Source of the DNA: Allomyces macrogynus ATCC 38327
Taxonomy: Eukaryota; Blastocladiomycota; Blastocladiomycetes; Blastocladiales; Blastocladiaceae
Length of the DNA stretch: 64,000 nucleotides
Direction of reading: 5' to 3'
Assembly (NCBI GenBank): GCA_000151295.1
Contig: GG745341.1
Coordinates: forward strand, 925,652-989,651
The first letter of the stretch is position 1; every line of letters starts with the position of its first letter. Positions 53,744-63,918 of the stretch are shown here, piece by piece. Below the pieces are notes generated by a model, which worked only from the letters and a program-made list of their open reading frames with translations, was not told where the DNA came from and ran no database searches. A program made the translations under genes and the position numbers.

Positions 53744-56320
53744 ATGCCGCCTCGGCTGCAAGCGCGCCCGAAACGAGCCGCCGCCACGGCCAAGGTCCAA
53801 GCGCCCGCGCAGGTGCAGTCTCCTCCACCCGACGCGACAACTGCCGCTGCAGCGTCCACAACAACAACAGCTACCACCATGACCTCGTCCACCTCCATCG
53901 CCGTCTCCGGCCTGCGCTCGCGCAAGCGCCCGCGCTCCCCCATTCTGCCGGCACCCACCAAGGACGCTGCCGCCGATGCCGACGAGCATCCGCGCCGCAA
54001 ACCGCGCACTGCTGCCTCCACGCGCACGTCGACCTCGCGCCCGCCCACCTCCCGCCCACCCGTCTCGCTCGAACTCGACTTTGACGAGCCCGATGCGCAC
54101 GACCCCTTCAACACGGCCGTGCCGGCGCCGCGCGCCAAGCGCAACGAGCACCCGGACGCCGGCAAGACGCCGGCAAAGTACCAGCCAGGCGCACGCATTG
54201 CCGCGCGCCGCCGTGTCCCGCTCGCCCCACGAGCCGCACAGCCGAGTACGCGCAGCGTCTCGCGCAAGCGCAGTGCCGTTACCGCGGCCGCAGCCGAGGA
54301 GCAGCAGCCGGATTGGCCGCCGTCACCTGCCAAGACATCGCCGCCTGCCGTCGCAAAACGCACCAGCTCGGTCGTCTCGGTGGCCTCGTCGCAGGAGGGG
54401 GCCCAGGAGAATGTGGCCCCACCGTCGCTGGAAACGCTCCCGACCCCGGTCCTGCGGCGTGTCGCGCGGTACCTCCGCCGCCGTGCAACGCTCTCGGCAC
54501 TCGCCCGGTGCTCGCGGGCGCTCTTTGACCAGATCGGCCCGTGCCTGTGGGCCGACCCGTGGGACGTGCACCAACCCGGCGCCTGGGAACGCATGGTCGC
54601 TGACGAGCGGCTCGCCCTGATGCTCACCGAGCCTGGGGCCCACCCGGTCGGCGCCGACTACGCGCAGTGGGTGTGCACGCCCACGTCGGCGCACCCGGGC
54701 GAGTGGTTGCGCCGTGCTGGACGGGACGCGGGCACGCCGCCGCCGGCTCCGCTCACGCTGATCACGTCGCTCGACCTCGTGCTCGACCGGCACCGCGCGC
54801 GCAACTGGCTCGAGGACTCGCCAACCATCAAGGCGCTCGTCGTGAACGCGGCCATGGAAAAGTACCGCCGCCGGTTCCCGAAACCGTTCATGGAGTTGGT
54901 CGCGGCGCAGTTTGCGCACCTCGAGCGGTTGCACATTGATGCCGCGCAGCCGTTTTTCAAGCCCTTGGCCGACTTGGTCGAGACGGACGGCGCGACCTGG
55001 CACCACGCAATCAAGGACGTGCGGTTCACGTGCCATTTAACGGCGCCCGCCGAAACCGAGTTCCTGACCACGTTCCTGCGCAGTTTACCGGATTTGCAGT
55101 CGCTTTCGCTGACCGTGCAGAACGCGGCCACGACCGCGACCTTGGCCCCGCTCGCGACCGCCGCACTGCAACTCACGCAGTTGCGCCGGTGCCACTTGAT
55201 CCCTCCCGACGACTCGGTCTCGCAATCCGGGTCCCTCGCGCGGTTCCTCGTCGACTTTTTCACGTCTTTACCGGTAAACTGCCGGCGGCACCTCGAGCTG
55301 TACCCGACCTCCGAGTACTCGCGGTCGCGGTACTTCACGTCCTTACCCGCCGTCCTCGCCCCGCACCGCGCCGCCATGCGCATTCACCGTTTGACCCTGT
55401 GGCTACCGCCCGTCGCGACGACCCTCGCGCACCCGGCGGTCCTGGCCGTCCTGACCTCCGCCGTCTCGCACCACACGGTCCAGATCGATCTGCAGTCCGC
55501 ATGGCACTTCCCGAGCCCCGCCATGCCCGTGCTGCCGTTTGCCGGCGCCGACGCGATGCCGTGGATGCGCATGCCCGTCGGCCCGACGCCGCACCAGCTC
55601 CTGTCACACGCGGCCGCCGTACCCACACCGATTCCGTCGGCGCCGTACCCGGCACTTGATGGAGCGTTAACCGCGGCGCTGCTCGACGCCGCGCCCAACG
55701 TGCGCGTGCTCAACCTCCCATCGCTCCTCGTCTCCCCCGCGCTCAAGCACTTGCGCGACCTCGCCGCGCTCGAATCGCTCGAGCACGTGACCGTCGGCCT
55801 CGCCCTCCCCGGCCCGCCGCCGGGCCACCCGCCGCCCGGGTCGCACCCGGACACGCTCGCCGCCGCCGCCTCGTCCCAGCGTCGCGCCGCGCGCGCCGTG
55901 GCCCCACACGCGGCCTACGCGGAAATGGCACTGCACGTGCACCACCTGATCCAGCGCGGGCCAAGGTCGCTCAAGTCGGTGGCCTGGATGTCGTTGCCGC
56001 TACTGGCCGGCGAGAATATGGTGTTTCACACGTACCAGTCGGCGTTTGCGAGGGGGAAGTCGGGCGCGCGGTCGGTCACCGCGGGCATCGGGCCGCTGCT
56101 GCTGTATGAGGAGATCGAGGCGGGATGGGCGTTTTGCTCGCTCGGTGCGCATGCGGTGCATCATATTCGCCGCGAGATGGAGAGGGGGGAGAGAGGGAGG
56201 GAGGCGGTGGAGGAGGTCGGGGTCGCGCCGCTGGTGCCAAGGGAGGTCATGTCGTCGCCGGGTCCGAGTTCGCCGTCGACGCGCGGGAGGAGAACGAGGG
56301 GTGGGAATGTGTTGCGGTAA
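53744..56320 (+). CDS. F-box protein with long disordered N-terminus
   Basis: Intronless; 858 residues from the ATG at 53744 (GCGACCATGCCG context), 982 if the upstream in-frame ATG at 53372 is used. About 225 residues of Ala/Pro/Arg-rich disorder precede an F-box at about 229-275: LETLPTPVLRRVARYLRRRA, then ARCSRALFDQIGPCLWADPW. The remaining 580 residues are mostly helical with recurring L-x-x-L spacing (LRSLPDLQSLSLTVQN, LRDLAALESLEHVTVGLALP), compatible with a leucine-rich-repeat-like substrate domain but not clear LRRs. F-box proteins act as substrate adaptors in SCF ubiquitin ligases through Skp1. Substrate is unknown. Confidence 0.72.
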   Translation: MPPRLQARPKRAAATAKVQAPAQVQSPPPDATTAAAASTTTTATTMTSSTSIAVSGLRSRKRPRSPILPAPTKDAAADADEHPRRKPRTAASTRTSTSRPPTSRPPVSLELDFDEPDAHDPFNTAVPAPRAKRNEHPDAGKTPAKYQPGARIAARRRVPLAPRAAQPSTRSVSRKRSAVTAAAAEEQQPDWPPSPAKTSPPAVAKRTSSVVSVASSQEGAQENVAPPSLETLPTPVLRRVARYLRRRATLSALARCSRALFDQIGPCLWADPWDVHQPGAWERMVADERLALMLTEPGAHPVGADYAQWVCTPTSAHPGEWLRRAGRDAGTPPPAPLTLITSLDLVLDRHRARNWLEDSPTIKALVVNAAMEKYRRRFPKPFMELVAAQFAHLERLHIDAAQPFFKPLADLVETDGATWHHAIKDVRFTCHLTAPAETEFLTTFLRSLPDLQSLSLTVQNAATTATLAPLATAALQLTQLRRCHLIPPDDSVSQSGSLARFLVDFFTSLPVNCRRHLELYPTSEYSRSRYFTSLPAVLAPHRAAMRIHRLTLWLPPVATTLAHPAVLAVLTSAVSHHTVQIDLQSAWHFPSPAMPVLPFAGADAMPWMRMPVGPTPHQLLSHAAAVPTPIPSAPYPALDGALTAALLDAAPNVRVLNLPSLLVSPALKHLRDLAALESLEHVTVGLALPGPPPGHPPPGSHPDTLAAAASSQRRAARAVAPHAAYAEMALHVHHLIQRGPRSLKSVAWMSLPLLAGENMVFHTYQSAFARGKSGARSVTAGIGPLLLYEEIEAGWAFCSLGAHAVHHIRREMERGERGREAVEEVGVAPLVPREVMSSPGPSSPSTRGRRTRGGNVLR

Positions 56321-56495
56321 TCCTCGTGCAGTGCGGCGCTTTCGTGTCGCGTCGCGTCGTGTCACGTCCTGGCCAACAGCCAGAGCATTTCCAATCCAGC
56401 TTTGTGTACTTTTTTGTTGTTGTCCATTGCTTCTCCACACACGGGTTCCCGTCTACACCAAGCAGCAAAACCGGCATGATCATACGCTCCACCGC

Positions 56496-57456
56496 CTACT
56501 CGTCTCCAATGAGCGTGAGGAAGGCGCGCAGCTCGTCGAGATGCTCGATCCTCGTATCCGGGTCGACAAGCGCATGCTGTGCGCCGTTATCGATCGTGTG
56601 CACGTAACACGCCATGGCGCCTGCGGCCTGCGCGCACTTGACGTCGTCGGTGCCGTCGCCGACCATGAGAATCTCGGCCGCGGGAATGTTCTACAAGCAT
56701 ACCACTCCATCAGTCCACCCACTCTCCCCACCAAGAACACGGCACAGCATCACAACGTACCCACAACCGCGCAATATACTCCAGCGGGTCCGGGAACGGT
56801 TTCGTCGGCCGGACCGTATCCCGTGTCACGACCGGCTCAAACCTGTATTCCCGCGCATGGTGCTGCAGCAGGTGGTCCACTGGGTCCATGTTGTTGCGCG
56901 TCAAGATGGCTTTTGGGACCTTGGCGGTCTCGAGAAACTGCATGAGCGCGTGGTACCCGGGCGCCATTTCCATGGCGAGCATCGCCTCGTGCTCCATCTC
57001 GCGAATGATCGTTTCGGCACGGATCCGCACGGGGGAGGACTCGGGCAGGGCGTGCACGTGCGCGAGAATATCCTCGCCGGCGCGGAGGGAGAGGCGGGAG
57101 CGCATGAGCGCGAAGTCGAGGACGGGCACGGTCAGGGTGCCGTCCATGCTGCACCGCCGCGTCAGTCCGAGTGGAGCGGGTGGAGCGGGCGCAAGGACCA
57201 GATGCGGGGGCACTTACTCGAAGACGATCCCGCGCACGGTTCGGCCCGCGATCCGGCCCGCACCGGGCGTGTGCGCGATGCGCAGCATGCCTTGCGGCAG
57301 GGCCGATGTGGACAGGGATCTTGCGGCGCCGACGCCGGCGCGTGCTGCGGCCGCGGCGACGGTCGGGACGGGCATGGTCGTGGACGTTGATGCGGATACA
57401 GCGGCTGCAGCAGGCTTGGGGTCGGCGGGAGCGTGGTCCATCTTGGCGTGATCCAT
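56496..57456 (-). CDS. HAD-superfamily hydrolase/phosphatase
   Basis: Three exons on the minus strand, 57218-57456, 56761-57148 and 56496-56690, encode 273 residues. Motif I is assembled across the first junction as GIVF-DMDGTLTVPVLDFALM, with nucleophile Asp80 and Asp82. AILTRNN supplies the motif II region and KPFPDP a motif III lysine. The third exon brings ILMVGDGTDDVKCAQAAGAM (motif IV). A helical cap lies between motifs I and II. HAD enzymes of this size dephosphorylate small metabolites such as sugar phosphates; the substrate cannot be told. The first 60 residues include AAAAARAGVGAARSLSTSAL, which resembles a mitochondrial presequence. The start is uncertain: the frame is open upstream to about 57651, and Met at 57375 is another candidate. 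Confidence 0.82.
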
Positions 57457-58578
57457 CCTTGGTGCGGGATGCGGGCGTCTTCGGGCGCTGCAGTGGCGTC
57501 GTCGTCGTCGTTGTCGACGTCGTGGATGAAGTCCAGGAACAGCACGATCGCCGCAGCGGCGTCTGGTGTGGTCGATCGCATCGCACAGCACAGTTGTGGG
57601 GCTGACACACGTGCAACACACGACTCTCGCGTGACAGTCTGACTGCGCCACAGAGAGCGCGTCTCAAAGCCGTACGCTGCCGGCAGGCCACTCGTTCGAA
57701 CCACGGAGCCGGCGCGCTGCCCACCGCATCACTGCAAGATGCAACGTCCGCGACTTGCTTCAGCTGTTGCACCTGTTCGCCACGCGACGAGTTCCCCCTA
57801 AAACGAAGCGCCCACGTACCTCGGCCCGCGCCCGTCGCGAACATGGATGGCGCTCGCGTGGGCTGGGTCGGGAGCCGGGTGAGTTTCAAGCGGAACAACC
57901 ACGTTGTCCACGGTCAATGGTGGATGGATTCTCGGCCGGCGTTCGACTGCCTGCAGTCGTTTCTTGGTGAAGGTCGAGCGCAAGAACACGCTCTTTTGAT
58001 TGCGCTCTCCTGTCCATTTCCGACCCGAGGTCTTGCCGAAGTGTGTATCAATCGATGGACTGTTTGCGTACTGCCCACCGCTGCGCAAATATTTAACTCG
58101 ACGCGAGCGACGTGTACACCGGTTCGCAATCCCGCACCAGGTGCCTGGCAATCTAATGATCAGCGATTGATTCTTCTGCGACCTGCAAACATGACCACGG
58201 ACGCGTGAGCGTGCCTTCATCAGCACCGAGAAAGGGAGGCAATGTGACCGCCAATCTCTCGAAAACGGGCCGACAACGCCCCCTCTCTCGACGTGCCAGT
58301 GCCACGCGTCGCACGCGGTTGGGGCGCTCATCCACCTGGATCCTTGGTCGACCAAGGTCGTTTGAGCCTGGTGGGCAACACTCCAACGAGTGTGAGCCTC
58401 CCCCACCTGCTGAAACACACGCACGAGCCGATTGTTGCTGACTCGATGGCGAAACAAGTGGCGACGAGGACCTGTTGGACTCGGGGGTGAAACGAGATGA
58501 ACCGACCAACTGATGCATGCAGTGGTCCGCTCTCCTTGCTCGTCCGAATCTGTCGCTTGCTATCGTTGTTTTGCAACC
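57457..58578. other. 1.1-kb spacer between the HAD hydrolase gene and the P2X relic
   Basis: No recognisable exon, repeat or RNA gene on either strand. Short frames are scattered and lack splice-consistent partners. The HAD end may hold further 5' coding sequ​ence or leader, because its frame is open to about 57651. Confidence 0.35.
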
Positions 58579-60010
58579 ATGAAGCGGAGGGGCTGTGAGC
58601 TAAACGAAATCTTTGCCTGCAACACTTTCAAGACCGTCAAGGTGCTGCTTCCTCGATTCTCGATTGCTCGATTTGTTGCTGGCCATGGTGGCGACACCCG
58701 AAACAGGTCCGCGACAGGAGAGGTCCGTCCCGCTCTTCTCCACCCGCTCTGGACCTTCACTCACGCTCGCGTTCTCCACCAGGTTCCGTGCGCACAACCA
58801 TTCTCCCGCCCCCCAACCTGACGCCCGACTACTGCCGGAACAACGCGGAAAAGGCGCCGTGCGTGTTCTTAATCGCCGGCTAGGTCATGTCGCTGCAAGA
58901 GGAGGCCGCCGTGTTCTTCACGACGCGGCTCACCGCACCAACGCGTCGGCCGTCCCCGACTCGTGTGTGGTTTCGCCGGGCACCCTGCCAGGACTCGCTG
59001 TCGACCCGGCGTGCTTGCCGCAGTTCCCAAAGGCGGGTGCGGCGCTGTATTGCTCCGCCGGGGTCGAGGATTACACGGTGCGTGTTGCGGCGGAGAAGTC
59101 GCGATCGAGACTGGGCGGCTGATGCTTGTCCACTCTTTGTAGATCATGGTCGAGCACACAGTGCGCGGGTGCAAGACCGACATTTCCTCGCGCAACCAAC
59201 GGCGACCTGAAGGGGATCATGATGGACTCGACCGGCACGCCGATTCGCGCGTACGCGCTGAGCAATATCACGCGCGACGAGGAGCAGGCGATTGCGCGCG
59301 AGTTTAAGGGAGTGCCCGTCGTCGTGTGGCCGGCGAACATTGCCGGGGATATTTTCACGGGTGCGTGGATGCTTCTCCACCGGTTGTGGAGGGGTCGATC
59401 TGATTTTTGTGGGGCGTATGGAGTGCGTGACGTGCTGAACGCAGCAGGGATCACGTCGCTCGACGCGCCGTCGGTTTCGCCGTCGGCGTACCCGGGCGAG
59501 ACGTTACGGCATAGTGCGGTGGTGGTCATTGGTACGTGCAGCGGATCTGGTGTTTTAGTGAGGAACGGTCGAGCTCACGGGTTCGCGTTGCGGTAGTCAT
59601 GATCGAGTACGCCAACGAGCTATTCCACCCGCGCTTCATTCGGTGCGCCGAGGCCAAAGTACGCGTCGTTGTTTCTTATCTTCGGTCTGGTTTCCGCCGG
59701 ATCAGTGCTCACACGATTAACGTCAACAGCAAGTCTCCATGGCCCAATTCCCGGGCAACGGCACCGCACCAATCCTGCAACAATGGTCTCGGCACGGTAT
59801 TCGCATCAAGTTTGTCCAGACCGGCAAAGTCGGCGGTACATGTATCCCGCCACCCACTCTCTTCCCTCGCTCCACAACCACTATCTCACGATCCACGTCT
59901 GCCCGTCCAGATTTCGAGCTCATCGCCGCCCTCACCAGCCTTCTACATCCTGCCAGAACGTGACACGTATCGCAGCTACAAGTACGACACCTACGGTGCA
60001 TCAAAACATC
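58579..60010 (+). pseudogene. P2X: degenerate P2X-type ATP-gated ion channel gene
   Basis: Ordered fragments match the Dictyostelium/Allomyces-type P2X family. They include the N-terminus ELNEIFACNTFKTVKV (58579 on), SVRTTILPPPNLTPDYC, AVFFTTRLT, EDYT-IMVEHTV, GDLKGIMMDSTG, AVVVI-VMIEYANELF, WSRHGIRIKFVQTGKVG-DF and a C-terminal YILPERDTYRSYKYD containing the YxxxK pattern. Phase-consistent introns separate many of them (59078-59141, 59361-59444, 59532-59596, 59659-59729, 59836-59910). Lesions are several. There is an in-frame TAG at 58881-58883, a frame change near 58935 and another near 59196. No hydrophobic first membrane segment is found after the N-terminus. The second membrane segment is apparently deleted, with a frame change near 59940. 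P2X channels need both membrane segments, so this copy looks inactive. Sequencing errors could explain single frame changes but not all lesions. Confidence 0.68.
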
Positions 60011-61001
60011 ACCAGTGCGGGTGGGGTGTGGGAAGAAATAAAGCAAGAACAACAATATCAGACAACCACCAACAGCACCAAACCATCCACCAGCAGGCAT
60101 TCGGGCACGGCCCTTCGGCGAGCAAGGAGCGCAGGCAATCTCGGTGCTTGGACCCAAGACGGAGACGACCACCTTGAGACCCAAGCTCCATACATGGCTC
60201 TTCTCCATGGAGTCCGTCGCGCGCGGTGTGCAGCCAGTGGATAGGAGCAAACCAAACAAAGAAACCAGCAGCGCTGCAGAGAAGTGAGACCTTGAGGGAG
60301 ATTGAGCTGGCGCGGGGGAGACGCTCCATTTTATTCCTAACTCATCAGGCCAGAACACGTGCTATGTGCAAGTATCACCAGTTTTGGCTGCCATAGCCGC
60401 AGTCCTCGCTGAATATTATAATGATATAATTAGAACCTCCGTTCGGACGCGCACATCATGGGCCCTAGGCGGGGCAGGCGAGGCGTGGTCGGCGAACGTG
60501 GTTGCATCAATATGATTCTTGGAAGGATCCGCTCGGACCAAAAAGACCTTGGCCGACTGATGCACCAGCTGCGACAGCGACGCAAGCGCGTGAGCTGGCC
60601 TAGCACCATCAGCGTTTCCGTCCCGTGCACGATGCGGTCGGTGCAGGAAAAGACGGGCACGCGCAGCGAGTGCGCAAATGAGCCAGCAGCAGGAGCAGTC
60701 ACAAGTCACGACATTGCGGTCCGGGCTAAGGTGGACGAGGTGCTTGTGCCATGCCCGAGGGCGCCGCGCCGCGTGCTGACCAATTTTCGCCTGGTCGATG
60801 CGGAGAGAGCGCAGGTTCCGTGCATGGGCAGATCGATGCCCAAAACGGCCAGACCGATTCGACTGCGTTTGGGCCATGAACACTCCCTTCACGCTCACGT
60901 GCTGCAGATATCTATGCTCGGGTCAGCAATTTTGTTCGCTCGCGTCAAATTGATGGTGGTTGGGACGAGTCCTCGCATTTAAATAAGAACAAATCGACAG
61001 C
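60011..61001. other. 1-kb spacer upstream of TMEM107
   Basis: No supported gene. A minus-strand frame at 60416-60898 is of moderate length but neither its motifs nor its splice sites are convincing. An AT-rich patch (60410-60435) lies within it. The last 100 bp are presumably the TMEM107 promoter. Confidence 0.35.
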
Positions 61002-61685
61002 ATGACCACAAGTCTTCTCTCGCTGCGGTTCCTGACCGCGCTCGGGCTCACCCTCACGTCCCTGACGTGCCTGGCCAGCCGAGTACGTTTGGACCGATAC
61101 GGGCATGGTGGTCGGGTGGAGAACGTTCGGCGTGCTCAATCCTTGGGATTATCACATTTTAGGACCCGCACGTTGTCGTTGCGCTGTCGGCCGTGTACAC
61201 GGCGGCCGAGTATGCTGCCGCTGATACCACGTGCGTTTGCGCGTCGCGAACCAATTGATCCCGAGTCCGCTCATTCTCCCCGTAATTAGTGCCGTCGGTG
61301 CGCACATTCTGATCGCGCTCGGCCCACTCGTCAACGTCGCCGGCTTATTCACGGGCGTCACCGTGTTCCGGCCCCTTGTCAACCTGTTCTGTGCGTTTGT
61401 CTGATCGTGCCACGGCATCCAAGACACCACGCCTGACCTACCCATGCCAGACATTATCAACCACGCTCTCGGCGCGCTGTGGCTGCTCGCGTATACGATG
61501 CAGCCGCGGATGGACTACCGCGTCCTGTGGTACATCTTCTTGTTGACGAGGTGCGCTCTTCCCCACCCTGACGCACCATGCGAGATCAATTTGCTGACCT
61601 ATCGTCTAGTTTGCCCGTGCTCGTCTTTGAGCTCGCGGCGATCGCCGTGCAGTGGCGGCTAACGCGACTGAAACTGGCCCTATAG
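61002..61685 (+). CDS. TMEM107: TMEM107, ciliary transition-zone membrane protein
   Basis: Five small exons, 61002-61082, 61163-61230, 61290-61390, 61451-61550 and 61610-61685, joined by introns of 59-80 nt in consistent phase; 141 residues, against 140 in human. Four membrane segments are visible: LRFLTALGLTLTSLTCLA, VVVALSAVYTAAEYAA with AVGAHILIALGPLVNVAGLF, INHALGALWLLAYTM, and LPVLVFELAAIAVQW. Family landmarks are GLFTGVTVFRPLVNLF and DYRVLWYIFLLTSLP, which correspond to the GFLSGVSMFN and WYIFVFCSALP regions of animal TMEM107. TMEM107 belongs to the MKS module that gates protein entry at the base of cilia. No single exon exceeds 34 codons, so the gene is easily missed. It ends 51 bp from the convergent hydrolase gene. 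Confidence 0.85.
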
Positions 61686-61736
61686 CACGAGCAGAAGAAA
61701 TGAAGGAGCAAAACTTTTGGTTTTTTTGAATGGGGT

Positions 61737-63808
61737 CTACAACTTGGCGCGATGGAGCGGGTCGAGCTTGAACTTGAGGTCGCGGCGCGCCTTGGACCCG
61801 CTCACGTCCCAGTCCTTGAAGAGCTGCAACAACTGCCGCATGTCCTGCGCGAGCGTTGGGTGCGCCTGAATTTCCTTGTTGGAGAAGATCGAGTTCAAAA
61901 CTATCATATCACGGCCAGAGTCAGTCAATCATCGCGGTCAGCATTGTGCGGACTGCCGAGCACACGTACTCCACGGCAAATGATACGAATTCAATCGGTG
62001 CGGCGCGTCAAACGGCACAATCTCGCACGCTTTGCTCGGCGCGGCACCAAACAAATTCGACCAGAACCCGCTGCCTTGGCTCGCTGGTCGTGGCCGGTCG
62101 GCGAAAAGGAAGTTGATGGCGAGTTCGTAGACGCGCACGTCCTCGTAGAGCGTCGAGTGGCCCGTGCCAAAGTAGAGCGACCCAGCGACCACGTCGCTCA
62201 GGTAGACGAGCAGGTCTTGGTCGGATATCCCGGCGTTGCGCAGCTTGAGCGCAAACACGACCAGGTGCGGCAAAAAGTCGTTTGGGAAGAATTGCTCGGC
62301 TTCGATGAAGACGGCACGATAGACGTTTGGGTGCGAGAGCGCGTGGAAGGCGGAGGAGTACAGCTGCGGACGATTCGGGAGCGTTAGAGAGGAGTGACGG
62401 CGGGAGCGGACAAGATGACGCACCGGTACGACTTGGTCGAGCCAGCTCGATACGAGCACTAGCCTTATGTCGTGCTCCAATAACCGCTCGACGGCCTTGT
62501 AGTACCGCTTGGCCACGGGCGAGTCGTGCCTGTTGAACTCGAACAGCTCGCGCGCCGCGTCAGCCTCGAGATACTTGACGTACATGGACGACCCGTTCCA
62601 GGGAAAGGGGCCGTGCGAGATGCCGGCTTGCGCGAGGATGACGACACGTTGCCACTTCGGGTCGATGATTCCCTACACCAAAAAACATCAAATGAGCAAG
62701 TGCGCGGGAGAGCCAGCAGCGTCACTCTCCACCTGCTACGTACCGTCTCAATCAACCTCTCGACGAGCATAATCGACGTCGGCGTGCCCTGGCTATGGGT
62801 TGCAACAAACACCGTCGTCGCCGACTCGATCTGGTGCTGCCAGTAGCTCTTGTGCGACGGCCACGACTCTTTCGCCTTCTCGCCCGGATGCGAGTGTGCC
62901 AAGTCGATGACCTGCTCAAACAAATGGTCCACGCGGTCCTCGACCTTCCCCTCCCATTCGAGCGGGACTAGCGTCACTTTCGACGCCGGCAGCTCGGCGC
63001 CCGGGTAATGATGCTGCACCCATTTTTGCAGCGCCAAGTGCATCTGCTCGCAGAATTTGCGCGACGTGCCCGTGGGCTCGCCGACAATGCGCTGCACGGT
63101 GCGGATCGGGAACCAGCCGTGGATGCCGAGCACGGCGACGCGGTCGAGCGATGCCGGCACTCCGTACCGCTTGGTCCACGAAACGGGCGCGGCGTTCGCG
63201 GAACTCGTCCAGGTCGCGGGTATCCACGCGCCGACCCACTGCCCGAGCCGCGTCGCAAACATGCGGTCGATACTGTCGAGCAGCTGCACGCTTGTTGCCG
63301 TCGGTCTTGCTGCCACCGCGCGCTGCTCTTCCCCGATCTCGCCATTCGTGATCAACTTCTGCGTGTTGTTCACGATCGCCGCCATCGCATGCGTCGGCGT
63401 ATACTCGCACCAGGGCAAGACGACATTGATCGGATTGTGACGCTGGCGCGGTGGGGGGCGGTTCGTCTGGTTGGCGTCCTCGATGGCGGTGCGTGCGGCT
63501 GCATCCTCGGCCGCAGTCAACGGGTCGGCGGCCGGGTCGGGCGCGACGGGCGGCACGCGCACGCCCGCAAGCAGGCGCGGCCAGTAGGCCTTCATGCGCA
63601 CGCTCAGCGCGCGGGGCAGGTACTTGTCGACGAGCGGCACGGTGGGCAGGGGTGGGCTCCGGTGGTGGAGAGGCACGAGAGGCCGGGAGCGCGCGCGAAT
63701 TGCTGCAGGTCGGTGCGCGGTCACCGGCGCCGTGGTTGCTTGGTCGTTGATGGGTCGATGGTCGTTGGCGGCTTGGTTGTTGGTCGCGGCGGGTGAAAGT
63801 GGGGCCAT
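61737..63808 (-). CDS. alpha/beta-hydrolase-like protein (lipase-type nucleophile elbow)
   Basis: Four exons on the minus strand, 62744-63808, 62424-62672, 61970-62363 and 61737-61900, encode 623 residues with matching phases. Exon 1 has LDRVAVLGIHGWFPIRTVQR (an HG oxyanion-type loop), GEPTGTSRKFCEQM, VPLEWEGKVEDRVDHLF and VFVATHSQGTPTSIMLVERL, where Ser339 sits in a THSQGT elbow. Later exons carry GIIDPKWQRVVILAQAGISH, SSWLDQVVP and FIEAEQFFPNDFLPHLVVFA. This looks like a conserved fungal lipase-like family of unknown substrate. The first 120 residues are disordered Pro/Ala/Arg-rich. There is no signal peptide. The chosen ATG at 63808 is the first in a frame that is open further upstream. 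Intron 1 contains GGTGGAGA on the coding strand. Confidence 0.78.
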
Positions 63809-63918
63809 GGGGACGCGGCTGAGCCGGAATGCGTGCGGTGGAGGTGCAAACGTGCCTGTCACGCCCGCTTGTTGCTGCGGGGCAGACGCGTCTCGCACAC
63901 GGCGATCAGCTTCCCACC
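63809..63918. promoter_or_regulatory. 110-bp bidirectional promoter region
   Basis: Only 110 bp separate the hydrolase start (63808, minus) and the next ATG (63919, plus). Both promoters must overlap or extend into transcribed sequence. No obvious core element. Confidence 0.4.

Noticed and set aside
57680..57720. GTTCGAACC box suggesting a tRNA T-arm
   Set aside because: No acceptor stem, D-arm or anticodon arm can be folded around it.
59126..59596. Continuous 156-residue plus-strand frame treated as an independent intact gene
   Set aside because: It begins and ends in non-homologous sequence and reads through likely introns; its middle part is one exon of the P2X relic.
60416..60898. Minus-strand frame with a segment loosely like an HPr domain (GARPAHALASL...)
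   Set aside because: Only a few residues agree, the expected catalytic HARPA context is absent, and no splice-consistent neighbour exons were found.
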